NCBI GenBank assembly: GCA_022414725.1
Contig: CM039466.1
Location: forward strand, 34,777,004-34,841,003
Source of the DNA: Microglena sp. YARC
Lineage: Eukaryota; Chlorophyta; Chlorophyceae; Chlamydomonadales; Chlamydomonadaceae
Length of the DNA stretch: 64,000 nt
Direction of reading: 5' to 3'
Shown here one piece after another: positions 10,660-21,955 of this stretch. The notes under the pieces were generated by a model. That model had not been told where the DNA came from. It ran no database searches and was given only the letters and a program-made list of their open reading frames with translations. Positions within the stretch are counted from its first letter, which is position 1. The number at the start of each line of letters is the position of its first letter. The translations under genes were made by a program, and so were the position numbers.

Positions 10660-13600
10660 TCACCTAGCAGTTCGATTTCTGCTTGGGGTGTTCAACGGTC
10701 GAGGGCTCTAGTTTGGGTCCATTGTGTATGGTGTGATTGTTACGCCCTACACTAATCCTTTTAACCAATGTTCTATACATACCCGCACTGTCCATAAATC
10801 TCACTGTCCGTACATGCTGAGCTTCATTCCCTCCACTGCAAGATTGCTTTTGATAGGTATTGAGGTTGTACGCACCAGGGCTCTTCTGTGCTCTGGTTCC
10901 TTTTCCTGCTTCATGATGGTGTGTATAAGTTTGCATGTAGGCCTTTGTCACACCTCCGAGTCGTGTTTGAGGGTTGCTGAATATTAAATCCCAGCTTTTG
11001 CACTGATGTTGATGAGGACGGTGGAGTTATTATCCCTACCGACTGCCTGCATGGTTGTGGCATTTAGGCGACTGGGGTCAATCACCGGTTTATGAATGCC
11101 TTGCACAACACCTGTCAAGCGTGGGTATGGTTTAAAGAAACTAACCCTCAGCCTTCACAAGGGTACAGGAGGGGGTAAGATTCCATGTGATGCTGTCAAA
11201 GGCTAAGGGAAAGCGTCTTCCCTTTTTCCTAAAGAAAGCAGACTGAGGTCCTTGCACCCCCAACGCCTTCACTTGGATATCATGGGACCGGTTCATATAG
11301 GGTCCTTCGTGGGGAGTTTTATATCTTGTTGCCTTGTAGACCAATTCTTCTGGCTTATGCTGAAGTTATTGTGCTTGAGGACCAAGGAATGAAGCTTCCT
11401 TAGCAGTCCAGACTATCATCCTCAGATGGTCAAATCAGTCTTGCCAGGGTTTGCCTTTAAGTGTCCTGAGATCTGACAGGGCTAAAGAGTTTTATAGTTA
11501 AATGGTTCGAGGATTGGTTAGAATCGTTTGGGGCAGTACATGAGTTGTCTTTGCATACACTGCACAGCAGAATGCAACTGTGGAAAGGTATTTAATGGGT
11601 CCTTCAGAATATAGCTAGGAGTATCCACTTGGACGTCTAAGCTTACTAAGTCCTTTTGGCCCTATGCCTTCCTGGCTGCTTGTTACCTTAGAAAACCGTC
11701 TGCCTAACCAGGGACGCAGACACCCTTTGAGTTGTTTTATGGGGTGAAACCTGGTGTCGTTATTACGTGTGTTTGGATGCCCCTGCTATGTTACTCTAGT
11801 CAATGGGAAGAATACGTAATAAGCTAGACGAAAGGGCGTTATCTGGTAGACTGGTTGGGTATTCTCTCTTGGTGAGTAAGGGTTATTTTGTTGGGTGCGC
11901 CTAAGTTGCGCCAGGTAGTAGAGAGTCGTGATGTACTCTTCTATGAACAGTTTGATCATAACTGCAATTCCTGGGCTAACTCCTATGATGGGTCGCCATA
12001 TGTCTCTAGCATCTGCCATGCGCCATTCAACGGGACACATGCCTGAGGTTGCAGGTTGATTTCCCTAGACCCTTTGTCTTCCCCAATTGTTGAGCACTGT
12101 CCTGGCCAATTAGGATGACTCTGGCGACCTAGGTTCCGGGGGCCAGTGGTACTGTTTTGGCGTGGAGAACACAACTGGGCGGGCGAGTTTTTCTGCGGCT
12201 CCTACGGACAAAATCTTAGCCGAATCTCAGGGGGTCGCCAGGCCTCCCTGCGTCACTTCCGTCGGTGAAAGTCGTTTTGGATTTACAGCAACTCAGACCA
12301 TAGTGGGATTCTTTGTTAGATCCATTTGCCTACTAGTCATCATACTCCCATCATCACTGATAGCTCGATGTGAGAGTATTGGTGAACGCTTCACCTCCTG
12401 CCATAATTAACTCGTCTCTGATAGATTACTCAGGAGTCCGGGTGATGATGTAGCGTTGCAGATGCATGCAAGTGATGATCTTGAACCGTCGGTCTTCAGG
12501 CTCCGATACTGCGTATGGTTCTGGGGTGTTCCGGTCGACCAGGGCTTCGTCTGATTTAGAGGCAAGAAGGCCGGCCCTGTTCAACAGGCAGTAGTTCTGC
12601 AACTGGGGGCTTTCCTAATGGTTACTGCTGATACTGCTTATACCCCGCTGCCCATGTACAAGTAAACATGCTTGTATCGTGGAGCATCTGTTGCATCCAC
12701 ACACTGAACTGACCTACAAGCTGCCCATGTTTTGCATACCAACACCCTAGACAGGGATCAATGGCTTCTTGCCATGAAGGATGAGATGGCTTCCCTTACA
12801 TGCCCATGGTACATGGGTTCTCACTCACAGCCTCGTAAGCAGAAGATCCTGTCTGTGGCAGGTGGTTATTTTGTGAAGAAGATTGGTGTTTGATTGCTCG
12901 GTACTTAACGCTTCAAGGCACGTTTTGTGGTCCGTGGTTTTCTGCAGCGTCCTGGGCTGGATTTTTCATGATGTATATGCCCCTGTCTCCTCCAAAGCAG
13001 GTTTAGGGGGCTCCTAGCTGGCCATCACTCATAGGAAGATGTTTGTTCGCAGCTAGACATGCAAGACTGCATTGCTAAAGTGCCAAGCTGGAGCCTGGTC
13101 TGGACATCTGTACCTGCCACCAGCCTGAGGGCTTTAGGCACCTTGGTCTAACGGTGTTCCACTTGTCTGCAAACTGATCAAGTCCTTTATGGATTATGAA
13201 GCAGGCACCCAGAGCTTGGAGTAGGATGTCAAGCGGGTTTCTGGTTGCTCATAGGCTTTACTATGTGCAAGGCAGAACCTGCTCTGTACTTTAGGAAGGA
13301 TTCTGATGGTGGGTGGAGCTATGTCCTGCCTTATGTTGATGACTTTGTATCTGTGCTTTTAGTTGAGGAGCTGGATAGGTATGTGTTGCTGATCCAGGCA
13401 ATGGAAGCAGCTGGCTGGGAGGTCAAAGAGATGGGTGTTCCAATTCAGTTCCTCTCTTTGGGCAATGGATGTTTTTCCTTGACTCTGAAGCAGCGGTGGT
13501 TCAGATCAATCTCTCTCAGCACACCTACATTGTTGATCTGGTGGAGCCAGTTTGGTCTTAATGCTGCTGCCCGCACCCAAGTTTTGCTGCTCCATGGCCA

Positions 13601-14349
13601 AATCCACTGTTTCTGACGCCCCTGGAGAGGCCCTGCCGTCTAATAGCCAGTACCTCTCTCTTGTAGGTGCTTGCTATACCTGGCCCACTTGCACCAGGCC
13701 TGATATTTTCTTTGGCTGTTAGCTATTTATCCCAGGTTCTCTGCTCACCCTACAGTCCCTCTCTGGGGGGCTGCCAACGGTTACTCTTGTATTTGAGAAC
13801 ACATTCTCACCTGGGTCTCACTTACACCCACAGCCCTGATTTCACGTTTTACTGTCTTTAGTGACTCATCTTATGCTGATGATGGGTCTGACAGGAGATC
13901 TTCAGACTGGCTTTTGGCAGTTCTAGCTGGTGGGTGCTTTTTAACTGGATTGATGAGGCAGCGGACCAGCCGTACTGTTGCTATTAGCTCTAGTGAGGAG
14001 CTGAGTTCAGGCCCTGTCCCAGGCTGCCAGAGGTACAGGTCCAATGGTTGAGAAATTGAGGGTGGATCTGGGTCTGCCTTGTGCTTTGGTTACAATTCAG
14101 GGTGACAACTTAGGTTCCCTGAGGTTGGGCCACTGACTGGCAGCTTCTGCCTCGCAGCAAGCACATTGATTGTTATTCATCACTACATCAAGGAGCTGGT
14201 GGGAGGATGGCCACTGGCTGTTGTTGCCCCCTATGTTAACCACTTGTGGATAACTGTGCTGACCCCTTCACCAAAGCCCCTTGATCCTGCTGTGTTTCTG
14301 GCGGTTTGTCCGTTGCTTGGAATGACCGCTATTCTTAGGGTCATTTTTT
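10660..14349 (+). pseudogene. Copia gag-pol remnant
   Basis: Protein pieces in changing frames match the right-hand copia polyprotein. The best kept piece is at 13245-13616. It has MCKAEPALYFRKDSDGGWSY followed by YVDD, the catalytic motif of copia reverse transcriptase. Integrase DNA around 11.2-11.7 kb and RNase H DNA around 13.8-14.3 kb can be recognised only by alignment to the other copy. No frame is open over a whole domain, so this copy cannot be autonomous as written. Confidence 0.8.
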
Positions 14350-14662
14350 AGTTTTTTTTTTTTACATACGTTTCTTGTTTTTTGGTTTCATTGTATGGCT
14401 TAGGTTCCTATTCCCGGATTCGGGTTTTTCTATACCGTTGTTACCCGTCATTGATATTCGGTATCCTCTTTTCTCCTTGGCACTCTTTGGTATTTTGCCT
14501 TGGTCATTCCTTCATTTACACCTTTGGGTTACATTTGAAGTTCTCTCGGTTTTTTCGCGGAGTTCTTTAATTTTGTTTTAATCTGTTTACACTATATGTT
14601 CTATGTCCCCATGCCATAGGTGGAGGTAGTAGGTATGTATGTTCACCTGGTCATAGGTGGAG

Positions 14663-15075
14663 TGTCAGCATTGAATTGCGGTGCTCTCAAGCGTTTTATG
14701 AACTTGGTGACTACTTATGTTACTCCCTTAGAACTATCGGCCCTGATAGCTTCCCATAGTGATAGGCTTCCCGTAGAACTGAGTCAAATGTCACACCTTT
14801 AGTGACTCCAGTGTAGCTTCCTATTGACTGCCTGTCTCTCTCTGTGTCTTATCGGTCTCTCTTGACATGTCCTGTGTTTAAACGGTGTCAGGGTGACAAG
14901 ATCCGGGCTTAGGTCTATTCAGGTTACAGGCATCCACTTCGCCCACCGCTGGTGTCGCTTTAGTAGTACGTCTTGCTTTGTAACGTTATTCTCATCTCTG
15001 TGTATAGATTGGCGCGTCTGTCCTCCGCTGCATGACATTTCTCTGTCCACTCTTAGAAGTGCTTAATAGCTGCAT
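14663..15075 (+). repeat. Truncated copia 3' LTR
   Basis: It begins TGTCAGCATTGAATTGCGG after the purine-rich AGGTGGAG, as in the right-hand copy. It follows that LTR with gaps to TATAGATTGGCG near 15005 and fades out by 15075. Confidence 0.55.
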
Positions 15076-15084
15076 AACCGCCAA

Positions 15085-15576
15085 GAAAGTGGTATCATCG
15101 CTCAAGGATTGGGCATCAACCCATCCAGCCAATTTTCGACGGCCTGCTGCTTCCCCGTCGTGCCCTGCGGTTCCCGCGACTTCACTCGCCACAAGAATAA
15201 TCTCCGCCTTTCTGGGATGAGCGGGTGCATTTGCCACCAACCCCGGCGATCTGGCGAACCGCATATCGCCACGACCCGGGCAATGTACAACCGCTTACGT
15301 CCACGTTCTGCGAGGAGGATGGGCTACAGGCGACTGTTGCTGACGTTGTCGAGCTGGCGCAGGTCGTCCAGGAGTGCGGCCTGGAACGAGGTACACCTGC
15401 AAAAAGCTACCACCGAAGACATCCTGCTGATTGAGTCCGCAATTCCTCTTGCACCTGATGCAAGAGCAGAGCGTCTCGCATCCCGTATTATGATTGATTC
15501 TGTGAGCTTCACGGCGGTCCACCTTGTTTCTCGCATGTTCAATATGACTGTCTATGCCCGATCCCTGGTTCTCTAA
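15085..15576 (+). pseudogene. Unrecognised gene, 5'-truncated copy
   Basis: Mirror copy of the gene at 5172-6365. Readable pieces include KKVVSSLKDW near 15085-15110 and, from about 15400, TEDILLIESAIPLAPDARAE, which extends to a stop at 15576. The gene starts abruptly where copia LTR sequence ends, so its N-terminal half is missing. Indels shift the frame at least twice. The product is not recognised. Confidence 0.4.
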
Positions 15577-16138
15577 ACATGAAACCACCTTGATCAAGGT
15601 TTGGTCTCAAAGTATGTCCAAAGCTTGGATTGAGGGCGCTCCAAGCGACGCTGCAACACGGGTGCTGTTTACTCTTTCCTGCATTACGGATGTCATCAAT
15701 GAACAATGCCGGTGAGAAGAAGATGTGGCCTGTATTGGATATTGAGCTCTGTTATCATTGCTGCACGCACGCACCACACAGATAAAGCACGCCTGTATGA
15801 TGCGGTCGTGAGACTTGAATGGACGAAGGCTGCGAAAGCTGCCGTGGCGTGTGTGTGAGAATGAATGTACGGACGGGGGTCTTCGAAAGCCGCCGTGGCC
15901 CGTGTTGAGATGAAATGGACGAACGGGGGGCCCGCACAGTTTTTTAAATCTAGTGTGTTTGTCAAGTGGCAAGTGGGTCCAGTAGTTCTCTCTGGCAGCG
16001 GCGACGCCCTCTCCGAGAGGACCCTGGACGCAGGTCCGGCTGTGCAGGCCATGCCCTGCATGGCCCTGAAGGTGACGGAGCCAGGCGCTCCCTGGAGGAA
16101 GGCGGCGTCGTCCTCGTACTTGCTTGCTTCTGCCGGGT

Positions 16139-16807
16139 TCACCTGCTCATTCGCTGCACGATGCTCCTGAGCACCGGCAGCAGCGAGTCTTGCAGGTCCG
16201 CCTTCGCCCCAGCGGCAGGCGGATCCGTCCGTACACGTACGTCTGCTGGTAGCGAGTCGGGGTCCATGATGATGTTCATGTACTGCGGGTGCGTCGGGTT
16301 TGAAGTGCGATAGCTTGCAGCAGCTTGACCAGGTTGTACCCGCATCATTGAATTGAGCGACCGAGAGAACTCTGACTCGGGCGTGACCTCCTCCCCGAAG
16401 GGGTGCATGTCCTCACCCGATGTCGTCGCAGCTGGAGATAGCGCGCCGCACTCTGAGCAGTATTGTTGTTGTTGGTGAGTGGTGGTGTTGGTGAAATTTG
16501 TTGCATGTAGACGACATAGTGTTTGGTGGCCATGACCGAAGCTGTTGTGATTTGTTGAAAGTTGTTTTTTTTTTCGCGCAACGCCTCCCAGTTCCGCTTG
16601 CATTTCATCGATCCGATTCTCGAGGTACTCCATGCGCTTCTCCATGAAGTCAACATCAACAGCTCCCTTGGGGTGAGACCCTCCGCTTGTGTTGGAAGAC
16701 TTCGAATACCGGTTACTGAACTGCTTGTCACACAACTCGCACGCGAACAAACAGGAGGGGGGTGTTTTTTTCTCCATGGTGCATTTCTCCATGGTGCATT
16801 TCTCCAT
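16139..16807 (-). CDS. C-x2-C finger and coiled-coil protein
   Basis: An ORF of 222 codons. The N-terminus repeats MEKCTMEKCTMEK, then CLFACELCDKQFSNRYSK gives a C-x2-C plus aromatic pattern like the first half of a C2H2 finger. The expected histidines fall out of frame (QHKRR is readable in the next frame), so a one-base error there is possible. Next comes MEKRMEYLENRIDEMQAEL, a heptad-rich coiled coil, then a long low-complexity and proline-rich tail. Short proteins combining such a finger with a coiled coil occur in large DNA viruses of protists, which is the basis for a tentative viral origin. The plus-strand copy at 3759-4585 suggests the true C-terminus lies beyond the stop at 16139, near 15980. 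Confidence 0.5.
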   Translation of the reverse strand: MEKCTMEKCTMEKKTPPSCLFACELCDKQFSNRYSKSSNTSGGSHPKGAVDVDFMEKRMEYLENRIDEMQAELGGVARKKKQLSTNHNSFGHGHQTLCRLHATNFTNTTTHQQQQYCSECGALSPAATTSGEDMHPFGEEVTPESEFSRSLNSMMRVQPGQAAASYRTSNPTHPQYMNIIMDPDSLPADVRVRTDPPAAGAKADLQDSLLPVLRSIVQRMSR

Positions 16808-16966
16808 GAGGAGAGAACCCCCTTATGTTTGTTAACATTGTAGTTGTCATACATGTGTTCTTCCACAAGGGGTCACGGCAACCTCCCCCTAGCTCGCTCG
16901 CGGTGCAGGCATCGATCACTAGGGCTGCAATGCTCGCCCAAACACATCGGGTCGCCATGGAATCAT

Positions 16967-17395
16967 TTGATTGACCGATAAATACTGAAGAATGCCGGAG
17001 GCTCACATCAATCCCTATTTTAAACGTGTTCACATGAACACCTCTGAAAAGACTCTCCATCTCGGGGAACAACAATTATTTCAACAAAAAATAAATACTT
17101 GAAGAATGCGGAGGCTCACATCAATCCCTATTTTAAACGTGTTCACATGAACACCTCTGAAAAGACTCTCCATCTCGGGAACAACATTATTTCAACAAAA
17201 ATAAATACTGAAGAATGCCGGAGGCTCACATCAATCCCTATTTTAAACGTGTTCACATGAACACCTCTGAAAAGGACTCTCCATCTCGGGAACAACAATT
17301 ATTTCAACAAAAATAAATACTGAAGAATGCCGGAGGCTCACATCAATCCCTATTTTTAAACGTGTTCACATGAACACTCTGAAAACGAACGTTAC
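16967..17395. repeat. Four satellite units, minus orientation
   Basis: Four copies of the 112-bp unit of 1-3597 in reverse complement. They are more regular than most units of the large array and carry CCTCCGGC where that array has ATCCGGC. Confidence 0.9.
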
Positions 17396-17609
17396 ATCCC
17401 ATCTGGGAAACGGGGGGAAAGCGTTACCATACTCAGCAAAACAATGCCGAGACCTGTATGGATCAAAGTTGTTTACACTCGTTTTTATTAAAACATAGTT
17501 TTTTAGTTGCTAATCTGTCAACGGTAGACTCGGTTACCATCCAGTGTTTTTCCAAAGTTCCACCTTCAGTTAATCAGTTACGTGAGTTAATTAAGTTAAC
17601 TAACTTAGT

Positions 17610-18188
17610 CATTTCCTGGCTGCGGATATCTTGACTGAAGACGCGTCCACCGCGATCCACAGCTGTCACGATCATACGAAGAATTGTCACAGATCAAGTG
17701 TTGTTCCGTCTTTCATGTCAATGTTGAATGAGATGCGGTATCCAGGACGAAAGTCTACTCGCGCACATAGTGGCCTGCTGTATGGCTTTCAACACCTTGG
17801 CATTTCCAAGTTTTTGGCAGGGGCTTTTGAGGATTTTCGTCTCCACGACGAAAAGTGTGTTGATAGCATGTGAGAATACCAAGGGCGTCCCCGTTGGCGC
17901 GCTTGAAGCAGCCGTCATCGAAGACGTACTCCACAGCGACGAGGAACAAACGTGACGATTGGGGATGTGTGGGGTGTTTTGTTTAATTAGGCTGGTGCAA
18001 TGCGTTATACTCCAATACGCGTGGATCGCCGGAAGTAGCCGATGGCATCCGCAGTGCATTGAGACGGCTGACATTCCGGCAGTGGAGGCGATCAAGAAAC
18101 TTGGATGTGTCGAGACTGTCCATGTCCCAGCGCCCTTCCTGGTTGGCGGACTGGCTTTGAAATGCGGCTGACAAGGTTGTGTTGGCAT
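17610..18188 (-). pseudogene. Family A, possible PD-(D/E)XK nuclease, broken left copy
   Basis: Mirror copy of the intact gene at 58917-59492. The start MPTQPCQP is present at 18188. Frameshifts follow, and pieces such as LFLVAVEYVFDDGCFKRANG (minus strand, about 17950-17890) and the segment ending VVETKILK lie in different frames. With the two intact paralogues in the right arm this makes three members of the family in the window. Confidence 0.7.
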
Positions 18189-18286
18189 CGCGTCGATTGA
18201 GACTCTTTTCTTCGCGCATACGTGGATGTGGCAATGATCCAATCTCAAAAGAAGGCTTTACATATCCGTCTGTGTGGCGTGTGGAA

Positions 18287-18312
18287 GAGAGAGAGAGAGA
18301 GAGAGAGAAAGA

Positions 18313-18343
<31 letters not shown>

Positions 18344-18345
18344 GA
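18287..18345. repeat. (AG)n microsatellite
   Basis: A nearly pure GA tract mirrored by the CT tract at 58762-58819. Arg/Glu-rich and Ser/Leu-rich ORFs across it are translation of the simple repeat. Confidence 0.95.
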
Positions 18346-18599
18346 TAGATATTCGCGTGTGTATGTATTTTATGTTATTTGTAGATGGAAGAAAGGAAAG
18401 AGGAGGGTGGTGTGCGAATGACGCGCTAGGAAGAGGATGATGAGGAGAAGAAAAGAAAAAATATGCAGTCTCGGGCGAGGAGGGTATTTTATGATGCCCG
18501 GCTATCGTACCTCCAGCAATACACAAGGATTGGGCATGCCCTGGTACGCAAAGCGCCGGTCCCTTTAATCTGAGGTGAGTGAGTGATTGAGTGATTGAC

Positions 18600-18760
18600 G
18601 ATGAAGAGAGATCCGTCGACATGTGTTCGCCGTTTGCGTGTGTCAATGAGTGTCCTGCGCGTGTGCCATTCGACAGTGTTCCGCCGTTTGCGTGTTGCCA
18701 TTCGGTGTCCGATACATTCGACAGTGTTCCGCCGTTGCGTGTGTCCTCCGATGGACAAGT
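18600..18760. repeat. Short tandem repeats, left copy
   Basis: About four imperfect units containing ATTCGACAGTGTTCCGCCGT. The mirror array at 58225-58490 has more units, so the copy number differs between arms. Confidence 0.75.
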
Positions 18761-18857
18761 CAGATCCTAGGACACGTGTTTCCGCGAGTCCGATCTGAAT
18801 TCCCCTGCCCCACTCCGTGGGTCCCGCGTTCCTCCTTTCATGATCCCAAATAGTTTG

Positions 18858-18877
18858 TTAAGCAGACGTCTGCTTGA
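18858..18877. repeat. Dispersed hairpin, perfect-palindrome variant
   Basis: TTAAGCAGACGTCTGCTTGA. The central AGACGTCT makes the inner stem fully self-complementary. It is flanked by GAGACGACACGTGTCCCC. The mirror copy is at 58103-58122. Confidence 0.85.
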
Positions 18878-19317
18878 GACGACACGTGTCCCCATGCGCC
18901 CATGAAAGAGGAATCGCGGAATCGAGGCATGACTCCTGAATGTTGGGGAAGGGGATTCCGTATTGTTTGCAAAGATCCTCATTGAGACGCCTGTCATGAT
19001 CGTTCAGGGAATTCCATTGCTCGGCAGTCATGCTTGACAGTTCGTACCTCAGTTGCTTCACAAGTGCTTCTGCGCGCTCAGTCTTCAATCTTCAGTCTAG
19101 CAACATATGCCTTTATTCGAGCGCGCTCAGTCTCAAGCTCAATCTCCAGGACTATTCACTCGAGAAGCGATCTGCCTTCTTTAGAGAGTGCTCAGTCTCA
19201 AGCTCAAGCTCAAGCTCAATCTTCAGTCGAGCAGCATCTGCCTTATTTCTAGCGCGCTCAGTCTTCAATCTCAATCTTCAGTCGAGCATGTAAATAAAAG
19301 CGAAGGTAGCGATGCAG
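18858..19317 (-). pseudogene. Family B, coiled-coil membrane protein, broken left copy
   Basis: Mirror copy of 57625-58080. The C-terminal 76 codons are open (18858-19088). They include RYELSSMTAEQWNSLNDHD and run through the flanking element into the hairpin, because the stop codon used in the right copy is lost. Upstream, the repetitive coiled-coil part is broken by indels, and its ELE/TER repeats differ in number from the right copy. Confidence 0.65.
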
Positions 19318-19490
19318 ATAGGTATTAGTAGAGAAAAACACTTTTCAATTCATATTGATTGATTGTTTATAAAGTATAGCTTTCCACTTGTTGTCCAGAA
19401 TAAGCGCAAGATGCGTTTCAACTTCCAATTACGTAACCATTACATTACATTGATTGCCGGAGCGGAGGTACAATATAAACTTGTAACTAC

Positions 19491-20070
19491 TTACTTTGGC
19501 CTTGCTACGGCCAGTAAGACCTTGCCCCTAACCTGCTCCGGTCATGGCGTAGAAAACGAATGACCAACCCCTTGTGAGAATTAGGTGCGCTCCTCCCAAA
19601 CGGTGCGCATCATCATGCGAGTCGAGGAGTGTGTACCTTGCAGCACCGGTGTGTGTGTGACAAAATGTTGACTGCCTCCTTCAGCATCTCAAAGACCGAC
19701 GCTGTAAATATAATTGATCCGTTGGGTAAATGTAGGCAATTGCAACCATACTGCGTTGCAACTCCCACATATCGTCATCGAATGTAACATGGTCCACGTA
19801 CTTGAAGCGAAGTCTTGGCTCGATACTAGAGATGTTGCACCAAAGCCTATCGGCTCCCGGCCTCAACCAACCTCGTAGACGCGGCATTTGCTTGCGCTCA
19901 CCACGGAATTCGATCATAAGGCGGCCTTGATTCCGACTTGATTCCGACACGCTTAGCCTGCTTTTGCTGATCTGAAGAAGCACTTGGGGGGTTGCAAGAG
20001 TTGTCTTCGAGCTTCGATGGACTATACTTAGGCGTGGCCAAGGCCCCCTTAAAGTATTGAGTGTAGCCAT
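19491..20070 (-). pseudogene. Family C, unrecognised protein, left copy
   Basis: The start ATGGCTACACTC at 20070 opens a frame of about 100 codons that includes MIEFRGERKQMPRLRGWLRP and RLRFKYVDHVTFDDDMWE. One extra T near 19765, compared with the right copy, then shifts the frame. The shared C-terminus ends ARPK and stop at 19491. Only this arm keeps the N-terminal half; in the right arm it is deleted up to a hairpin. Compared over both arms, a protein of about 190 residues is likely. No domain was recognised. Confidence 0.5.
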
Positions 20071-20104
20071 TGTAACGGCTGTTGCTAATCTGTACGGATT
20101 TTGC

Positions 20105-20420
20105 GTTTCTTTACACTCGTTTTTTGAGGCGCACACGAAACCCTTGTCGTCGACTTAAAAGCCGCATGATGACGCAGCGTCCCAACTCTTCTATCAGCAT
20201 CCCTATCCCTCAAGGCGTAATCCAAGTGTTTTCGCGCGCCTCGAAGCTTCACACACGAGTCCGCAACTGAATTCCCCTGCCCCACTCCGTGGGTCCCGCG
20301 ATTCATATTTCATACTCCCGACATAGTTGTCAAGCAGAAGTCTGCTTGAGACGACACGTGTCCCATGCGCATCGAACCACGAGTGTAAAACAAGTCATAT
20401 CCGACACATGTCCCCATGCG
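20105..20420. repeat. Composite structured element with hairpin
   Basis: In order: TTTACACTCGTTTTTTGAGG, TTTTCGCGCGCCTCGAAGCTT, CCCCACTCCGTGGGTCCCGCG, hairpin TCAAGCAGAAGTCTGCTTGA at 20330-20349, ACACGTGTCCC, and CGAGTGTAAAAC. It lies upstream of family C. The hairpin supplies one end of a deletion seen in the right arm. Confidence 0.8.
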
Positions 20421-20524
20421 CCTCGAAAAATACGAACCCTACTTGACGCACCCAGGCCAAGCCACACCCAGCCATGTCAAATCTTAACCAAGTACGAAGT
20501 ATCCAATTCTTCGCTCACGAAACT

Positions 20525-20640
20525 CAGTGTGTTAGGGAGTATCCAGCGAGAATCCGAAAGCTAATTCCGAGGGTGAACCTCAGTGTGTTAGGGAGCATCC
20601 AGCGAACTCCGAAAGCTAATTCCGAGGGTGAGTTCAATAG
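20525..20640. repeat. Two tandem units of about 55 bp
   Basis: CAGTGTGTTAGGGAG(T/C)ATCCAGCGA followed by GAAAGCTAATTCCGAGGGTG, twice in a row. The mirror copies are at 55895-56010. Confidence 0.8.
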
Positions 20641-20649
20641 TAGCAGTCA

Positions 20650-21105
20650 TCGAGATCTAGTCATGGTTTTACTTTCATTGCTGCTAGTATTTTGCGAGGC
20701 TTGCTTAGCTCTATGGCTCCACCTGCGCAAAGCATTATCCAGTCATGGTTACTTTCATTGCTGCTAGTATTTGCGAGGCCTTGCTTGCTCTATGGCTCCA
20801 CCTGCGAAAGCATTTATCCAGTCATGGTTACTTTCATTGCTGCTAGTATTTGCGAAGTTCGCGTTTGGATTGCGCTGGCTTGCTAGCTCTATGGCTCCAC
20901 CTGCGAAAGCATTATCCAGTCATGGTTACTTTCATTGCTGCTAGTATTGGCGAGGCTTGCTAGCTCTATGGCTTCCACCTGCGAAAGCATTATCCAGTCA
21001 TGGTTACTTTCATTGCTGCTAGTATTTGCGAAGTTCGCGTTTGGATTGCGCTGGCTTGCTAGCTCTATGGCTCCACCTGCGAAAGCATTATCCAGTAATT
21101 GATTG
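20650..21105. repeat. Tandem repeats, five units of about 78-105 bp
   Basis: Unit core: CATGGTTACTTTCATTGCTG, CTAGTATTTGCGAGGCTTGC, CTATGGCTCCACCTGCG. Two units carry an extra AAGTTCGCGTTTGGATTGCGC. The right arm has about three units (55600-55880). The array lies directly before family E, and the repeat-encoded ORFs are not convincing. Confidence 0.9.
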
Positions 21106-21154
21106 CCGAAGATTGTGCTGGCTGCGAAAGCATGAGCTGACCAACCATCCACCC

Positions 21155-21482
21155 ATGTTTGCAGGCACTGAAGATGCTATGAAGAAGAAAGGTCTATCAA
21201 GATTCAGCTCCCGAACTGCAATGTGTATGGATTTCGAGTATGTAGGAAGTTTGCCGTACATAAAGCATGGCCAACTTTCTGCATCATCGACGAGGATGGT
21301 GGCGAGGATGTCGACAGAGAAGGGGTTCGACTGCGAGATTTGAAGCACTCGTCATCTCCAGATTTTCGTGTCCTAATTATGGAGATGTTTGGTATGCCTC
21401 TCCCTTTGCTGGTGAATTGCAGGGATTGCCTGCAAATGCAGTTTTGACAGTCGATCACTCGACTTACATTCGGAGCCTGTAA
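21155..21482 (+). pseudogene. Family E, unrecognised protein, left copy
   Basis: Mirror copy of 55162-55518. MKKKGLSRFSSRTAMCMDFE and YVGSLPYIKHG are in one frame. The rest (CIIDEDGGEDVDREG, FRVLIMEMFGMPLPLLVNC) lies in another, which indicates an indel near 21275. A (GGAGAT)n tract follows at about 21543. Confidence 0.55.
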
Positions 21483-21955
21483 CTGTGGTGTATGCCCACT
21501 TAGCATGGCGGCGGGTGGGGCTGGAGGTTGATGAGGTGGGGGATGGAGATGGAGATGGAGATGGAGATCTATTGATTGAGAGCTATTGTAACCAGTTGCA
21601 TCCGCCCACTCTTCTCCTTGTCCCACTCATTGTCCCTGTGACACTCCAGGGAGTGTCTTTTTGAATTTGTATGAGTCGTTCTGGAGGCTCTAAATTTCTG
21701 AGTAGACATTTTAAAAAAAATCCGCCCGGAGAAGGAACGCCCATTACATGCATAATCGTCCGCACTGCGTGTATACCGCTGGGCGAGCAGGGAGTTAGTG
21801 GGACACCTTGTATTTCATGCTAAAGTGTGCCTTAAGGAAATGTGGTGCATGATTTTAAACACCAAAAGAATAAGAAAGCGATCTTAACATCATCATAATA
21901 ATGCAAAATATAGAATGGGTGATGCAAATCATCCTTTACCTGTTCTACAAAAATA

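Larger units (their letters stand above)
10448..15075 (+). mobile_element. Degraded Ty1/copia retrotransposon, left copy
   Basis: The sequence follows the minus-strand copia at 38175-44264 from the protease region to partway through the 3' LTR. The order is protease, GAG-pre-integrase, integrase, reverse transcriptase, RNase H, LTR, with dense indels. The 5' end lies in or beside the N gap. The LTR match ends at about 15075, where the small inverted repeat begins, so the 3' end is truncated. No target-site duplication can be assigned. Confidence 0.85.
15076..16966. repeat. Right arm of the small inverted repeat
   Basis: Reverse-complement partner of 3606-5657. The match begins at accgccaagaaagtgg, directly after copia LTR sequence, and ends near gatcactagggctgcaatg, next to satellite units on the minus strand. 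The satellite also adjoins the other arm, so the original inverted repeat probably included it. Confidence 0.85.

Noticed and set aside
18179..18646. Arg/Glu-rich and Ser/Leu-rich ORFs
   Set aside because: They run across the AG/CT microsatellite, which is simple sequence in every frame.
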